Source: Metopolophium dirhodum
Taxonomy: Eukaryota; Arthropoda; Insecta; Hemiptera; Aphididae
Reading direction: 5' to 3'
DNA length: 64,000 bases
NCBI RefSeq assembly: GCF_019925205.1
Contig: NC_083561.1
Location: 2,479,217-2,543,216, forward strand
The position numbers and the translations under genes were made by a program. The notes under the pieces were generated by a model. That model did not search any database, was not told the DNA's origin, and worked only from the letters and a program-made list of their open reading frames with translations. Below, in pieces: positions 1 through 12,000 of the stretch; the stretch's first letter is position 1; each line of letters starts with the position of its first letter.

Positions 1-270
1 GAAAAATGTTTGCAGGATTCCACATATCAAATGAATGTTAATTATTTGATATGCCATCGGAATTTGTTTCGGTACAAAAAGTAGAACTGTCTACATTAAA
101 GTATTCTCAAGTCAATCAACGGCTCTTGTCTACTACTAAGTCGATGGAAGACATTCTATATCATCTACGACACAATATCGTCAATCTTAAAAGTTCCTTG
201 ACATTATTACTTTGCCAAACCTTCACAAATAGAACAACAAGTCAGGTTGCTAATATATTTTTCAAAACAG

Positions 271-1650
271 ATGGAAACGGAAAATGGTATCGAAAATATA
301 CCATTGCCAAGCGATTCACCATTAATCAGACACCCAAGAGGCTTAGAGAACACTGCACGAGTTGAAAATCACGATTCATTTTTGTCCCACTGTCTTCCAA
401 AGAATATTATTTTAACTGATTTAATTCATACATTTAGACAACGAGCAAAAAGTCCTATTTCAAAAAGACCTGTTGTTTTAAACACTTCAAAATCATTCAT
501 TGATGTCAATGTGACTAGAACCGGTCTACGTAATGTGGACCTATATGAAATAATTTCACAAATCGGTGAAGGTTCATATGGCCAAGTTTACAAAGCCAAA
601 GAAAAAAAAACCAATAATTTTGTGGCACTAAAAAAAGTGAGATTAGAACATGAATCTGAAGGCTTTCCAATAACGGCAATAAGAGAAATCAAAATTTTAA
701 GACAGCTAAATCATCCAAATGTAGTTAGTTTAAAAGAAGTTGTTACTGATAAGGAAGATTCGTACGAATTCAAAAAAGGTGGTGGCTCTTTTTATCTTGT
801 GTTCGAGTACATGGATCATGATCTTACTGGCCTAATAGAATCAGGCATGGTAGATTTTTCTGTGAGAGATAATGCCATTATTATGCGTCAATTGCTCGAG
901 GGCTTAAACTATTGTCACAAGCAAAATTTCATTCACAGAGATATCAAGTGCAGTAATATACTGCTCAATAACAAAGGTGAACTGAAACTAGCTGATTTAG
1001 GTCTTGCACGGTTATTTGACAATGAGCAAGTTCGTTTGTACACAAACAAAGTAGTTACCTTACGGTACAGACCCCCCGAACTTTTGTTAGGAGAAGAGAG
1101 ATATGGCCCATCAGTTGATATCTGGTCTTGTGGATGTATCTTAGGTAAGTTACACATTTAATGTACCAAATAATAGTTATTAAAACTTTGATTTACCATT
1201 ACAGGAGAACTTTTCATCAAAAAAAATATGTTTCATGGCAAAGATGAGTTTGATCAACTTGAGTTAATATCTCAGCTCTGCGGTAGTCCTTGTCCAGCTA
1301 ACTGGCCGGAAGTCATAAAACTGCCATACTGGAAGTTTATAAGTCAAAAGAAACTGCACAATCGAAAACTTAATGATCAATATGACTTCATTGGAAATGA
1401 TGCTTTTGATCTGTTAGACAAAATGTTAACTCTGGATCCCAGTAAACGCATCACTGCCGAGAATGCGTTAACATGTTCTTGGTTGGCGAGCATAGACACC
1501 AATACCTGCATTTCATTACCTACTTGGCAAGATTGTCATGAACTGTGGAGTAGAAAGCGAAAAGGTCGATCAACTACTTCCAGGAATAACTCTTCTCTCC
1601 GTTCCATGAAGAAAGATCGCAATCAATCAGAGAACAAAACTCGAACTTAA
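271..1650 (+). CDS. Cdk12-like: CDK12/CDK13-type cyclin-dependent kinase, short form
   Basis: Two exons, 271-1144 and 1205-1650, joined at a GTAAGT donor and ACAG acceptor, give a predicted 439-aa Ser/Thr kinase. Visible are the glycine loop IGEGSYGQVYKA, the catalytic Lys in VALKK (residue 121), the PITAIRE helix (133-139) that marks CDK12/13, the HRDIKCSN catalytic loop (Asp224), the activation-loop Thr263 and the family tail SLPTWQDCHELWSRKRK. CDK12/13 pair with cyclin K and phosphorylate the RNA polymerase II C-terminal domain in the nucleus. Oddities: DFG is DLG (242-244), the usual Trp of TLWYRPPE is Arg265, and only about 90 residues precede the kinase domain, where CDK12 normally has a long Arg/Ser-rich region. 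The ATG at 271 directly follows a possible acceptor (CAAAACAG), so upstream exons outside the window are possible. It could be a derived duplicate rather than the main orthologue. Confidence 0.88.
1145..1204 (+). other. Short intron in the CDK12-like gene
   Basis: A 60-bp AT-rich intron starting GTAAGT and ending TTACAG. It splits a Gly codon in the conserved GCILGE motif. Reading through it gives a stop within a few codons, so splicing is needed for the C-lobe. Confidence 0.9.
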
Positions 1651-1714
1651 ATTGTTAACACATATTGTAATTTGACGAATTTTAATTATTTTCATTCAAG
1701 GGTAAAATTCCTAA

Positions 1715-1720
1715 AATAAA
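1715..1720 (+). terminator. Candidate polyadenylation signal of the CDK12-like gene
   Basis: AATAAA lies about 65 bases after the kinase stop codon, in AT-rich sequence. Spacing fits a short 3' UTR; no transcript evidence is available. Confidence 0.4.
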
Positions 1721-1979
1721 ATATTTAAAACTATTATATTAGGAAATTTGTTGAAAATTATTTAATGTATCTTGAAACCCTGTCAGCTGTTTCATAGGGT
1801 ATTTTAGTTTTATTACACAAAATATTATACTATGGAGTCAATTTTTATTATTATAATTATTCATTTTGAGTTATTTTATTTTCAGATAGGAATTGTATCA
1901 AAACCAAATATATATATATAATAATATTGTATGCATATATATACATGGTATTGGGTATCAAGTAAAACATCTCTATACA

Positions 1980-3802
1980 ATGATTTCTTACCTATTAAGC
2001 ATTACTACGATTCTTTTGAGTGTTATCATGAAGGCTCCACAAATTATTCGGATTTACAATCAAAAGCAAACAGGCGGTATCAATTTAACTTCTTTACTTC
2101 TGGATTTAATCAAGTAAAATTATACAAACACATATGTATTAATATTTGGACTGTTTGATCTATAAATATAAATGTGTAGATGTATAAGCCTTAAAATTAA
2201 AATTGATAACTAAAAAGTAAAAACAAGTAAGAATTTGATAATACTATTCTAAAAACTGTATGCTGGGTAATAATTTCAGTTATTTTTATAAAGTAGTTAG
2301 TTTTTTGTAAAAATGAATAAAACTATAATTGGCTATATATATAATAATTGAATATTTAGTCTGCCTGCACTAAAAGTTTTATTATTTTAGTTACCTATAT
2401 AAATCTAATTGAAATACCAAAAAGTCTATACATTTGCATGTTTATATTCAATGGTCCAAAAATGAAAAAATAGCTGATTAGATTGAATCACAATTATAAA
2501 AAAACTGAAATACAAAATTATAATTTGTGTTTTGGGGCATTTTCCATCACTCATTAGTTTCAAATTGGTAAATCATACCATAAGGTTCTGTTAAACATCT
2601 TGTTTTTTGGTAAGATTCGATACACTTGGAAAAAGCTTTCAGATTATTAAATTTGTTAGTTATTTTAAGATTATTATTGCATGCTTATACAGTTATATTG
2701 ATAATTTGACATTTATAGCATATGCATTTCTGGTCTCAGATAAATAATAAATTATAATTTGTAATTGTGTTGTGTGTTACCCATTTTTCAGTTTAAGTAC
2801 AACAACTTGTTACAATTATACAAACAATTATTCACTAATGGCATACATGGAATATCCAATAATACTTTTTCAGCAGTATCTTCTCATTGGTATTGTTCTA
2901 TATTACAATAATCGCTTAAATCTCAAGGTTTTGATTTTAAGTGTACTGTACATTGGATTGTTCTCCGCGTTTGTTTGCAAACTTTTGCCTTCCTCTATAC
3001 TTACTATTTTAGTAGTATGTTAATTTTTCAGCATTTAAATTGTTGCATAATATTATGTTCAAAATGATTGAATATAATTAATTTGTATTATTTTAGCCAT
3101 TTGGTACACCAATATCATTATCAAGTAAATGTTTACAGTTGTACACTATAATGAAATTTAAAAACGCCGATAGTATAAGCCTAACTTCTTGGTTTATTTC
3201 TGCATATACAAATGGAGGTAAGTTTTCGTTTACAACTTATATAATATTATTTTTGATCAATTTTAACATAATAAAACAAATTGACTAGCATCTAAGGGAA
3301 AAATCATAGAACACTATTGTTCTATGGTAGGTTAGGTAAAATTGGTAAAATCATTATTATTAATGACAAGACAAATTAGAGATTTAATAATTGTATGTTA
3401 AATTCTTAATAACTTACTCCTAATGTTTTTAAAACTAAGTTCTTTCAAACCTTGGCTTACAACATTTTTTTCTTTATCTAAACAATTTAGATAGGTACCT
3501 AAGTACAGAACTTAAAATTATACAACAGTAAATATTTTAATATAATTATATTTAACTATTTTTACAATCAAGTTTCCAAGTGCATAATACTGTTTTTAGT
3601 TCTAGACTAGTAATTTGCTATTTTATTTTATTTATTTAACAATAATTTGTATATTCTGTTTCCAGCTAGGATATATACAATATTGATGGATTCAGCAGAT
3701 AAAATAATGCTCACAAATTTTTGCCTAAATACTTTTTTAAGTACCAGCATATTATTAGCAAGTGTATATTATAAACAAACTTCAACAAAAAATATTTCAT
3801 AA
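1980..3802 (+). CDS. SLC66A3: PQ-loop membrane protein, SLC66A3 (PQLC3) family
   Basis: Four exons (1980-2113, 2792-3014, 3097-3217, 3666-3802) join in frame into a 204-aa protein, close to the about 200-aa family length. Recognisable features are the first PQ-loop (VIMKAPQIIRIYNQKQTGGI), the family block SLMAYMEYPIILFQQYLL, and a second PQ-like repeat around KCLQLYTIMKFKNADSISLT. The protein is mostly hydrophobic, consistent with the seven-helix PQ-loop fold of small-molecule transporters. SLC66A3's substrate is not known to me, so only membrane location is inferred. The exon-2 donor could be GTAGTA (after 3011) or GTATGT (after 3014); both keep frame and the second fits consensus better. 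The start is the first in-frame ATG and matches the family's short N-terminus. No break is seen. Confidence 0.88.
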
Positions 3803-4312
3803 AGTTTTTTTTTACCTACTTATACAAGATTTATTACATTTAACAATGTTTTTGGCATCTACATAATAGTTTAAATTTGCTGTTATAAATTATAACATAT
3901 TTTAATAATAATTATTTATACATTTCTAATTTACTGAGATGCCATATTACCTATTAAATGTTTTAATGTAATACTTTAATAGTCTATTGTTTAGACGTTT
4001 AGTTAAATGTATGAATCATTATTAGAATTAACCAAAATAGGCAACTAATAAATTCATGAAATATTGAAATATTTCATAATTACTAATTTTATCTATTGTT
4101 CAAATTAATGCTAATAAAAAAATTACTAAAAAGAGATTTGTTTATAATTGTATATTATGTTATACTATTATAGACTTATCATTATTGTTACATAATATTA
4201 TAACTTATAAGTATATAATTTATTCTTAAAATGTAATGTCTAAATAAATATTTATAAATTAATAATTTTTTTATAATATGGATTTTTAAAAACTAAGTAA
4301 AAATCATTAATA

Positions 4313-5483
4313 GGGGCATGGACCAATAATTGCGCCAAAACAAAATTTGTATTTAAGGGTCAATATACCAATTGCGCAGCTTATATTTTCGGGTCAGTGT
4401 ACCTACTGCGTCTCTTATATTTTACGGTTAGTGTACCAATTATTGCGCTCTTTATATTATTTTACGGCCAATATACCAATTGCACTTGTATTCAAATTTC
4501 CATGGCGGCTACCTTCAGATTTAGAAATATTGTTTTTCGATCTAATTACATCAACATCAACATAAACACACTAAAATGCTGAAAATTAAAAACGTAATTA
4601 TTGATCAACTGATTACTGGTTTTAATAAATTGTATAACGGTATCGGGAATTTTATGAAACGTTATTATTATAACGGACATTTGATCACGGAAGTATGCAT
4701 TTGAGTGATAGACGAAAACAAGTTATCATTATCATACATTTTATATAATTGACGATCAAAAAGTATAACTTGTTAAATGTGAAGAAAAAAATTGTTTATT
4801 TATTTATATAATAGTATGTATTATGCATTAATACTCGCAAAAAATCGGTTAGTACTAATGTGTAATCCGGGATAGTCAAATTGCATTTATTACCTAAAAA
4901 AAAAAAGGGTCGAACTGAACTCGTTCAAAAAAAGGAGTTGACATTTCAGGTCACTATGGGCGTTCACTTTTATTATTATAATAATATTTGACGATTTAAA
5001 AAAAAAGAATAAAAAAATTATATATAATATATTATAACTACAAAATTATCAAAGTTTGCTAAAAGAAAAAGTTATAATAACGACAATAATAATATTTGAT
5101 GATTTAATATAATACCTATGTTATAATATGCAGTATAATATATAATATTATGTTAACATAAACATTTTTAACTACACCAATAATTAAAATCATTGTCAGT
5201 TCAAATGCATGATATTTTTGTTGAAATACCTTTTTTGAGCCTAAGTTCAGTTCGACCACTACTTGATTTTTACTCGAGTGCAGTTCGACCATTAGCATTT
5301 TTAAACCCAAGTGCAGTTCGACTAAGATAAGTGCAATTCGACCATACCCGCGGTGTAATCATTTAATTATTATGTAATTATAATTTATAACTAATAACTG
5401 TTACTTAGATAGTGTAAAATGTTTAGAGCGCAAATGGTATATGAAAAGGTCATTTTAAGCGCAATTGGTAAACTCCCGTGCCA
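4313..5483. mobile_element. Non-autonomous DNA element with subterminal repeats of ACCAATTGCGC type
   Basis: The left side (4313-4500) carries five degenerate copies of a motif near TACCAATTGCGC, spaced about 45 bp and linked by TATATTTTACGG-like sequence. The right side (5425-5483) carries it in reverse (GCGCAAATGGTA, GCGCAATTGGTA). The outermost ends GGGGCATGG and CCCGTGCC are roughly inverted. No coding capacity is seen. Exact ends and target duplication are unclear because the copy is diverged. Confidence 0.5.
4858..5357. mobile_element. Second small element nested inside 4313-5483
   Basis: The left end near GTAATCCGGGATAGTC and the right end near ATACCCGCGGTGTA are imperfect inverted repeats. 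Inside them GGTCGAACTGAACTC (left) matches the reverse complement of GAGTGCAGTTCGACC (right) at 14 of 15 positions. Two more GTGCA-TTCGAC copies lie at 5280-5345. This is a separate repeat family inserted in the surrounding element. No transposase remains. Confidence 0.45.
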
Positions 5484-8400
5484 AATGGTTCTCAAAAATA
5501 TTATACATACATTTTTATTCGGGCCGGGCTTACACGTCAATGATTTTTACATGCGAAAACCCCGGGCCGAGTTTACAATCGCCCGGTAAACTCCCGCTTA
5601 ATAGTACCTATTGACTGGTTGATTTATATTTTACTTGGTCACTTGGACACAAAATTTGTTTCACCTCCCATAAGAGAGTGACAATCAATAATCATTAAGG
5701 GGATCGCAGAATACGTATTTTTCATATGGTCGTTTTAGACCAATAAGCGGTGGCAAATTACACATATAACGTCCGATTAAAATTTTTTTTTTACATGTAT
5801 AAACTCTGACAAAATATCTAAGCTTTTGGGAAAGTCGAATTTCAACTTTCAATTTTAAAAGACCTTAAAATGAAGATTTTTTTTTAAAAAAAACCCCATG
5901 AAATAATATTGCATTACATTTGTATTTATTTTGGACACATCTGATTTTAAATCAAAAAAGTGATTTTTAAAAAGCCTAGAAGCTTAAATAAATTCAAACA
6001 TTTTTTCGAAATTAAAATCGAACTTCAGGGAGTATATATTGTTTAATTCACGACCGCTTTTAGTAGTCTTACTTTTTATAGTTATACAAACAATAATATT
6101 TTTATTATTCGCGAAGTATTGGCATTTGCGAGGGTTGCGTCCGGCGGCATTACAGGGGTTCTCGGAAACACCCTAATGTTCATTTACTATTTTACTACTC
6201 ACGCAGACATATTAGTCCAAATGTTTATGTCATGCGAATTGCCTAAATGTTACTCCTTAAAACATGATACGCTGCAGGAGCCATGCGTTTTACATTTCAA
6301 TTTAAAAATATTATATTAATATTTATCTATTGTCTGTGTAATTGACTGGGTACCTAAATACATCAATGAAATAAGATTTTAAAAATATAATAACATTTTA
6401 TTATCTGTTATATCATATGGTATTATAATTTATTATAATATAGGTAATAATATTACTTATTACATTTTTTCATCACTCGGATTGACGTCCAAAAAAAAAA
6501 ATTATCCGAACTGATATCATGGAATAATCAAAACGTCATCGTTCTTCCATAATATTTGTGTGAAGGTCACCGCCGCTCATAATTACGTTGATAAGCCATT
6601 CACAATTTTGATAAAAATGAAAACACAACTATAATAAATATTAATGTATTCCATCCGTTTCTATGAGACAATTTCCCCCGTCTTTCTTATCCAAACGATC
6701 CAGTGACAACCGACGAAGAAAAAGAAGACTTTCGTCTTAATTCCGTGGTTGATATTGTCAAGCAAAAATCATTCGGTGAATTGATGAATCGTTGCGTTTT
6801 TTCCTACAATCTTATGTGTGCTTCGTTTAACAAACTGTAAGTATAATGTTTAACGCTATTGATGAAAGAACTAAAAATTAAATAAATTAGGCATTGGCGG
6901 CTCGCTCAGCTGGACATGATGATGGGTATTCTTTTTCCTTAGTGTAGACTGTAGGGCATGTTATGACTTACGTACAACTGGCCAACTACTGGCTGCTTAG
7001 TCTACTTGTAATTTTTTAAGGATCTCAGTTTTGCACTATGTCCTTGCCCACACTAATCATGTTGTATCCGAATCATGCAAAATACATTTTTTTGGAGTTT
7101 CCCCCAAACAACTTATTGTCTTTAAATTTAGGTTTAACAGTTAGCAAATTGTGTTTAATATTATACGTTCTGAAGCACATAATTATTTTAAAAAGCTAAG
7201 TAATATCTAACTCAATCCATGAATATGTTTTGCATATTTTTAACAACCTTATTTATGGAAGTATTGAACAATATCAATTTTACTAATCGACAATAATATA
7301 GGTAATGATATATTTTTTAAAAGAGGAAAATTAAAGTATGAAATTCATTAAACACAATAATATTATTAATAATATTGTATTATGTGTTACACTATGAAAC
7401 AAAAATATTACAATAAATAAAATAAATTTATTTAAGAAAGTTAATACTTTTGAGTAACCTCTAGAATTTGTTATTCCATATATAGTCATTAGTAACAAGT
7501 AGTAATGGCAATGAATAAAACTAGTATCAGATATAATCTTAATAATCATATGCATTTGCCTCTATTCTTTAAATATTAGTTGGGATTATCTATTATTGTT
7601 CATACAAAAGTGAAAGTAAGTGCAAAATGCTATGAAAGTGAATTTTAACCAACTGATTTAAGTTCAGTATTTCTATCTAGAACGCATACGAAACAAATTG
7701 AATTTATTTTTAAAAAACGAGAAGACTAAGAATTATTCAATTATACCCAAGTATAACTATATAGGTGTATATTGTAATACACCTAAATAACTTATAAAAT
7801 AATTTACTTTAAATTTTTTATGAATTTGAGTATATTTTGTTGCATTTTATAATCATAAAATAAAAAAAAATAGTTCATCAATTTATAAAAAGTTATCTCT
7901 GTCTATGCTTTTTACACTGGACAAAATTAAAGGAGAGAAATGTTCTTTTAAATGTTTTGTTAGATATAATAAAGTTATTTACTAAAATATTTTCAAAATT
8001 CAATATAAAACAAACATTGAATAATGGTGTTAGTCCCTTCCCCAACATTTCTGACTGCTCTTGAATTCCATAGTGATATCCATATTTAGTAAAATCATAA
8101 ATAAATTTAAAAGTTTTCACAATTTTTCTCATTTGTTTCACATAAACAACATTGTAAATCTAAAAATAAAATTCACACTAGAGTGAAATTACCATTAGAA
8201 TATTGTAAGGAAGGAGAGACAGATGTATAGTTCGCATGAGTGGAAGTAAGATCAGTCTAATTTTGACACTCCTTCTGACCCTATAATACGTCACTGGCTG
8301 CCTCTAGGATTTGGCATCTTGACAAACACCTAGAAATAAATCAGGCTATACTCCCAACAATTTTTATATAAGTCTACTATAGTAGACGATTTTAAATAAA

Positions 8401-8942
8401 AACTTACAACAACAACAAAAATTATCTACAGATTTATCTTATTTCTGTCATAAATTAATAATTATGATATATAGATATTACATTTATGTAAAATATATCA
8501 AATTTTTTTTTTTAATTTAAAATGTTATTGATGTCTAAAATGTAAATGTTTTTACAATATAATTTTAGTGACCTACGTATCATTGTAAAGAAAAGAAACA
8601 AAATTTGTACCATTTAGGTATTTATTATATTTTCAGTTTCAAAAGTATAAACTTACCAGTAGAGTAGTGAGTCATTCATTACAGTCTCAACATTAAATAG
8701 TTTCACCAATCAGAAATGAGATAAAAATAGTGGTAGTGGTGGGAAGCATTTTAGCATAGCGGCAGTTGGCTATCATAATTGAAGCACAATGTTATATAGC
8801 TCATATATTATTTCGAAATACTATGTAATTTGATATTAAATTTATATTTTGATCTTTTACAGAAGCATGTAAGAAAACATTTCGGTGACTATAAAGATTT
8901 TCATCTTTATTCATTTTTGGCATAGCTGTTGTATGTTATAGC

Positions 8943-9069
8943 GTAAGTATCTTAATTTTTATGTGTTATGTACAAATCATGTTTGTATTATATTTTCTTA
9001 TATTGTTATAGTTATTTGTTGTCAGTTTGATACTTTGATGATATTAACACTAAAATTGTTTGAATTTAG
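8943..9069 (+). other. Probable intron in the 5' UTR of USP47
   Basis: A GTAAGT donor at 8943 and a TTTAG acceptor ending at 9069 flank 127 AT-rich bases, placing the USP47 start codon three bases into the next exon (GAAATGG, a fair Kozak context). A CpG-poor upstream stretch (8640-8940) may hold the promoter; I see no clear TATA box. Confidence 0.45.
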
Positions 9070-9072
9070 GAA

Positions 9073-12000
9073 ATGGTGAGTCTTATTGACCACTTGGAAG
9101 TCTATGATCAGGCAAGATGCCTGGTGCGCAAATTTCATGATCCCCTTGATAAATCTACCAACAATGATAAATTGGAATGCTGTGTTGATAAGAATAAAAC
9201 TGTTCGCCAGTTTATTAATGTAGTTGCACAGTATTTCAATTTGGATCTTGATTCTTTTTATTTGACATTTAGTTCATTCAAATCAGATTCTACATTGGAA
9301 ACAAATGATAAGGTATTTACTACTACTAAATCATAAAAATTATGTTCTTTTCAAAAATAGTAACTTATAGTTAATATTTCAGCCAAAACTGGAAGCAGAT
9401 GATGATCGTCTATTGATAGATATTGGTGTGGTATTTGGTGAGGATTCTCAAAATCGCTTTGTACTATCAGAGAATGAAGTTGAAGAAAGCGATCAAGCTG
9501 AATGTATTGTACGCATACCTAAGGGTGCAAAAGTGTTTCCATTGACTGTAGATCAAAATGAAACTGCAGGACAACTGTACAAACGTGTATTAGAATTCTG
9601 TCAAGCAGAAGATTGGAATACAGAATTTTTCGTTTTAACTTTTAATTCTTATGACAACAATGCTGAATTGATCAAAGTATGCTTTGTTTTATAATAATTA
9701 AGCTATGATGAATTAGTTGTAAAAAAAAAAACAATTTTGTTATTGTTCAGCTTATGATAAGAGAAGATGATACAAGGTTGCTGAGTGACATTGGGATTTT
9801 GTACCGTCAAGGAGTAAAAAACCGTTTTGAAATATCACTAAACAGTGTATCAGATAATATAGAGAATGATAATTCATCAAAATCATGTTCGCCTACTCAA
9901 GATCAAAAAATAGAAAGTCAATACTCGAAAATTCATCCTTCAGTTCGTCGAAATGGTCTAGATTCATCATCTGTTATAGAAAATAATATATTAGAACCAA
10001 CGTCTCCAATGCCAATGCTAGCATTACCTTCTACACGTATGCTATATAACCGTTCAACTGAAAGAGCATATACAGGTTTGAATATGATTAATGCTTATTT
10101 TTTATTAATTTATTATATATCAATGACATTATGAATTAAAATTGTGTATTTTAAATTATGTGAGAAAACTTATTGAAATTATTAAGGATAAAAAAATATT
10201 AAAGTATATTTTGGTATGTAATCTGTCAATAGTCACTTAGTCGTGTTATTGTTTACAAACCAAGATATCGTGATTAAAATATAGTTTGCAGTGGTCACGC
10301 ATTTATTGTGTGATTATTTTTAACAAGTTAAAAATAGTTCTGAGTGTGTATAGATGATCTGAAACAATTAATAAAGAGGATACCACGTCCGCATGTGTCG
10401 TCTTTGTCTTCCAAATTTAAAACATAATATCAAATTTGAGTTCAGCAGAACCAGTTTTGTGTTGTTAGCTTCAATATTGATCTATTACCTAGTGAATTGA
10501 CCTATTATCAAACTTAAAGGTTAGAACACTATCTATATTCTCTCGTTGATTTTTACCATATTTAAATTTTTAAGCAAGTTATGGGTATTTATATATTTTA
10601 ATATTTTACATACTCATAACTAGCTTATAAATTTAAATGTCGTAAAAAATTAACAAGAGAACATAGATAATGTTATTACCTTTAAGTTTGGTCATATATT
10701 AATTCACTAATACTAATGCCGTGTCCCAGTTCCATCTACGGGAAGGAATATGGGGATCATATATCAAATGTTGTACTCAATACAACATGTATATAATAAT
10801 ATGAATATATGTGTATACTGAATAAGTCAATTAAAATCTTTATATCCTCTCTCCACGTGAAAAAATCCTAGATACGCTACTGCTGTGCTGATTTGCATGT
10901 ATGCAGGGAAAAACAAAATATTTTAAATATACTTGTACATTTATAAGATTGAGACAACATAAACAGGTATGGTATCATCTTAAGAAAGAGTTATGATAAA
11001 CGGAGGTTTGGTAAACTAAAAAACAATTATAACATTATTTTAATAATAAATAATATTTTGGAGAATGTCTGTTATGAATTTTAAAAACTAGATTTATTTT
11101 ATAGTTTAATAAACGAGTAATTTTAAAAATGTGGTATTATTACAGGATATAGAGGTTTGGTCAATCAAGCAATGACATGTTACCTAAATAGTTTATTGCA
11201 AGCATTGTACATGACTCCAGAATTTCGAAATGCTCTGTACAAATGGAAATTTGATTTTGATGCAAATATTGACGAGTCGAAATCGATTCCATTTCAACTC
11301 CAGAGATTGTTCTTAAACCTACAAGTAAATATTTTATAATCAATATATCACTAAACATTGTTATAAAAATATAAAATATTTTGTTTAAAGACTTCACCGC
11401 GACACAGTGTTGAAACAACAGAACTTACACGTAGTTTTGGTTGGGATTCTAGTGAAGCATGGCAACAGCACGATGTTCAAGAACTTTGTAGAGTCATGTT
11501 TGATGCTCTTGAACAAGAATTTAAAAATACCACTCATGTTGATCTCATAAACCAGCTTTATCAAGGTAAATTTTAATATATTTTGTGTTTGTATAATAAT
11601 TATACTGTATACAAATCTAAGTAAGCATATCTGCGGTAAAAATCTCAACGGAACATATCCATAAAAAAATATTGTATATAGAAAATAATAATAAACTTTT
11701 TTCCTTTGATGTATTTGATAGAGGAAAATTTCCCCCCTAGGATATGTTTTGCATAGATACAAGATACTATGTATACATTTTGAGTTAATTTCACTTTTTT
11801 CAGGCAAAATGATTGATTATGTGAAATGCCAAGAATGTGGAATTGAAAAATCCAGAGAAGATACATTTTTAGACATACCTTTACCTATACGTCCATTTGG
11901 AAGTACTAATGCTTATGGATGTATAGTAAGATAGATATTTTCTTAAGTATTATTTCAAATCTACGTAAATCAAAATGTTTAAATTTATTTAGAAAGAAGC

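Larger units (their letters stand above)
3803..8869. other. Intergenic spacer rich in repeats; no supported gene
   Basis: AT-rich sequence between the PQ-loop gene and USP47. It contains the nested small DNA elements at 4313-5483, a GC-rich patch at 5518-5600, and sequence resembling old transposon debris (about 6870-7080 and 8200-8330). Open frames at 6119-6319 and about 6670-6837 (the second with the peptide TTDEEKEDFRLNSVVDIVK and two cysteines) show no recognised family or clear splice sites, so I leave them uncalled. Confidence 0.5.

Noticed and set aside
6119..6840. Two short open frames that might be exons of an unknown protein
   Set aside because: The first (6119-6319) lacks an ATG at its start and any known motif. 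The second (about 6667-6837) has a biased, exon-like composition but no convincing acceptor or start. Not enough to call a gene.
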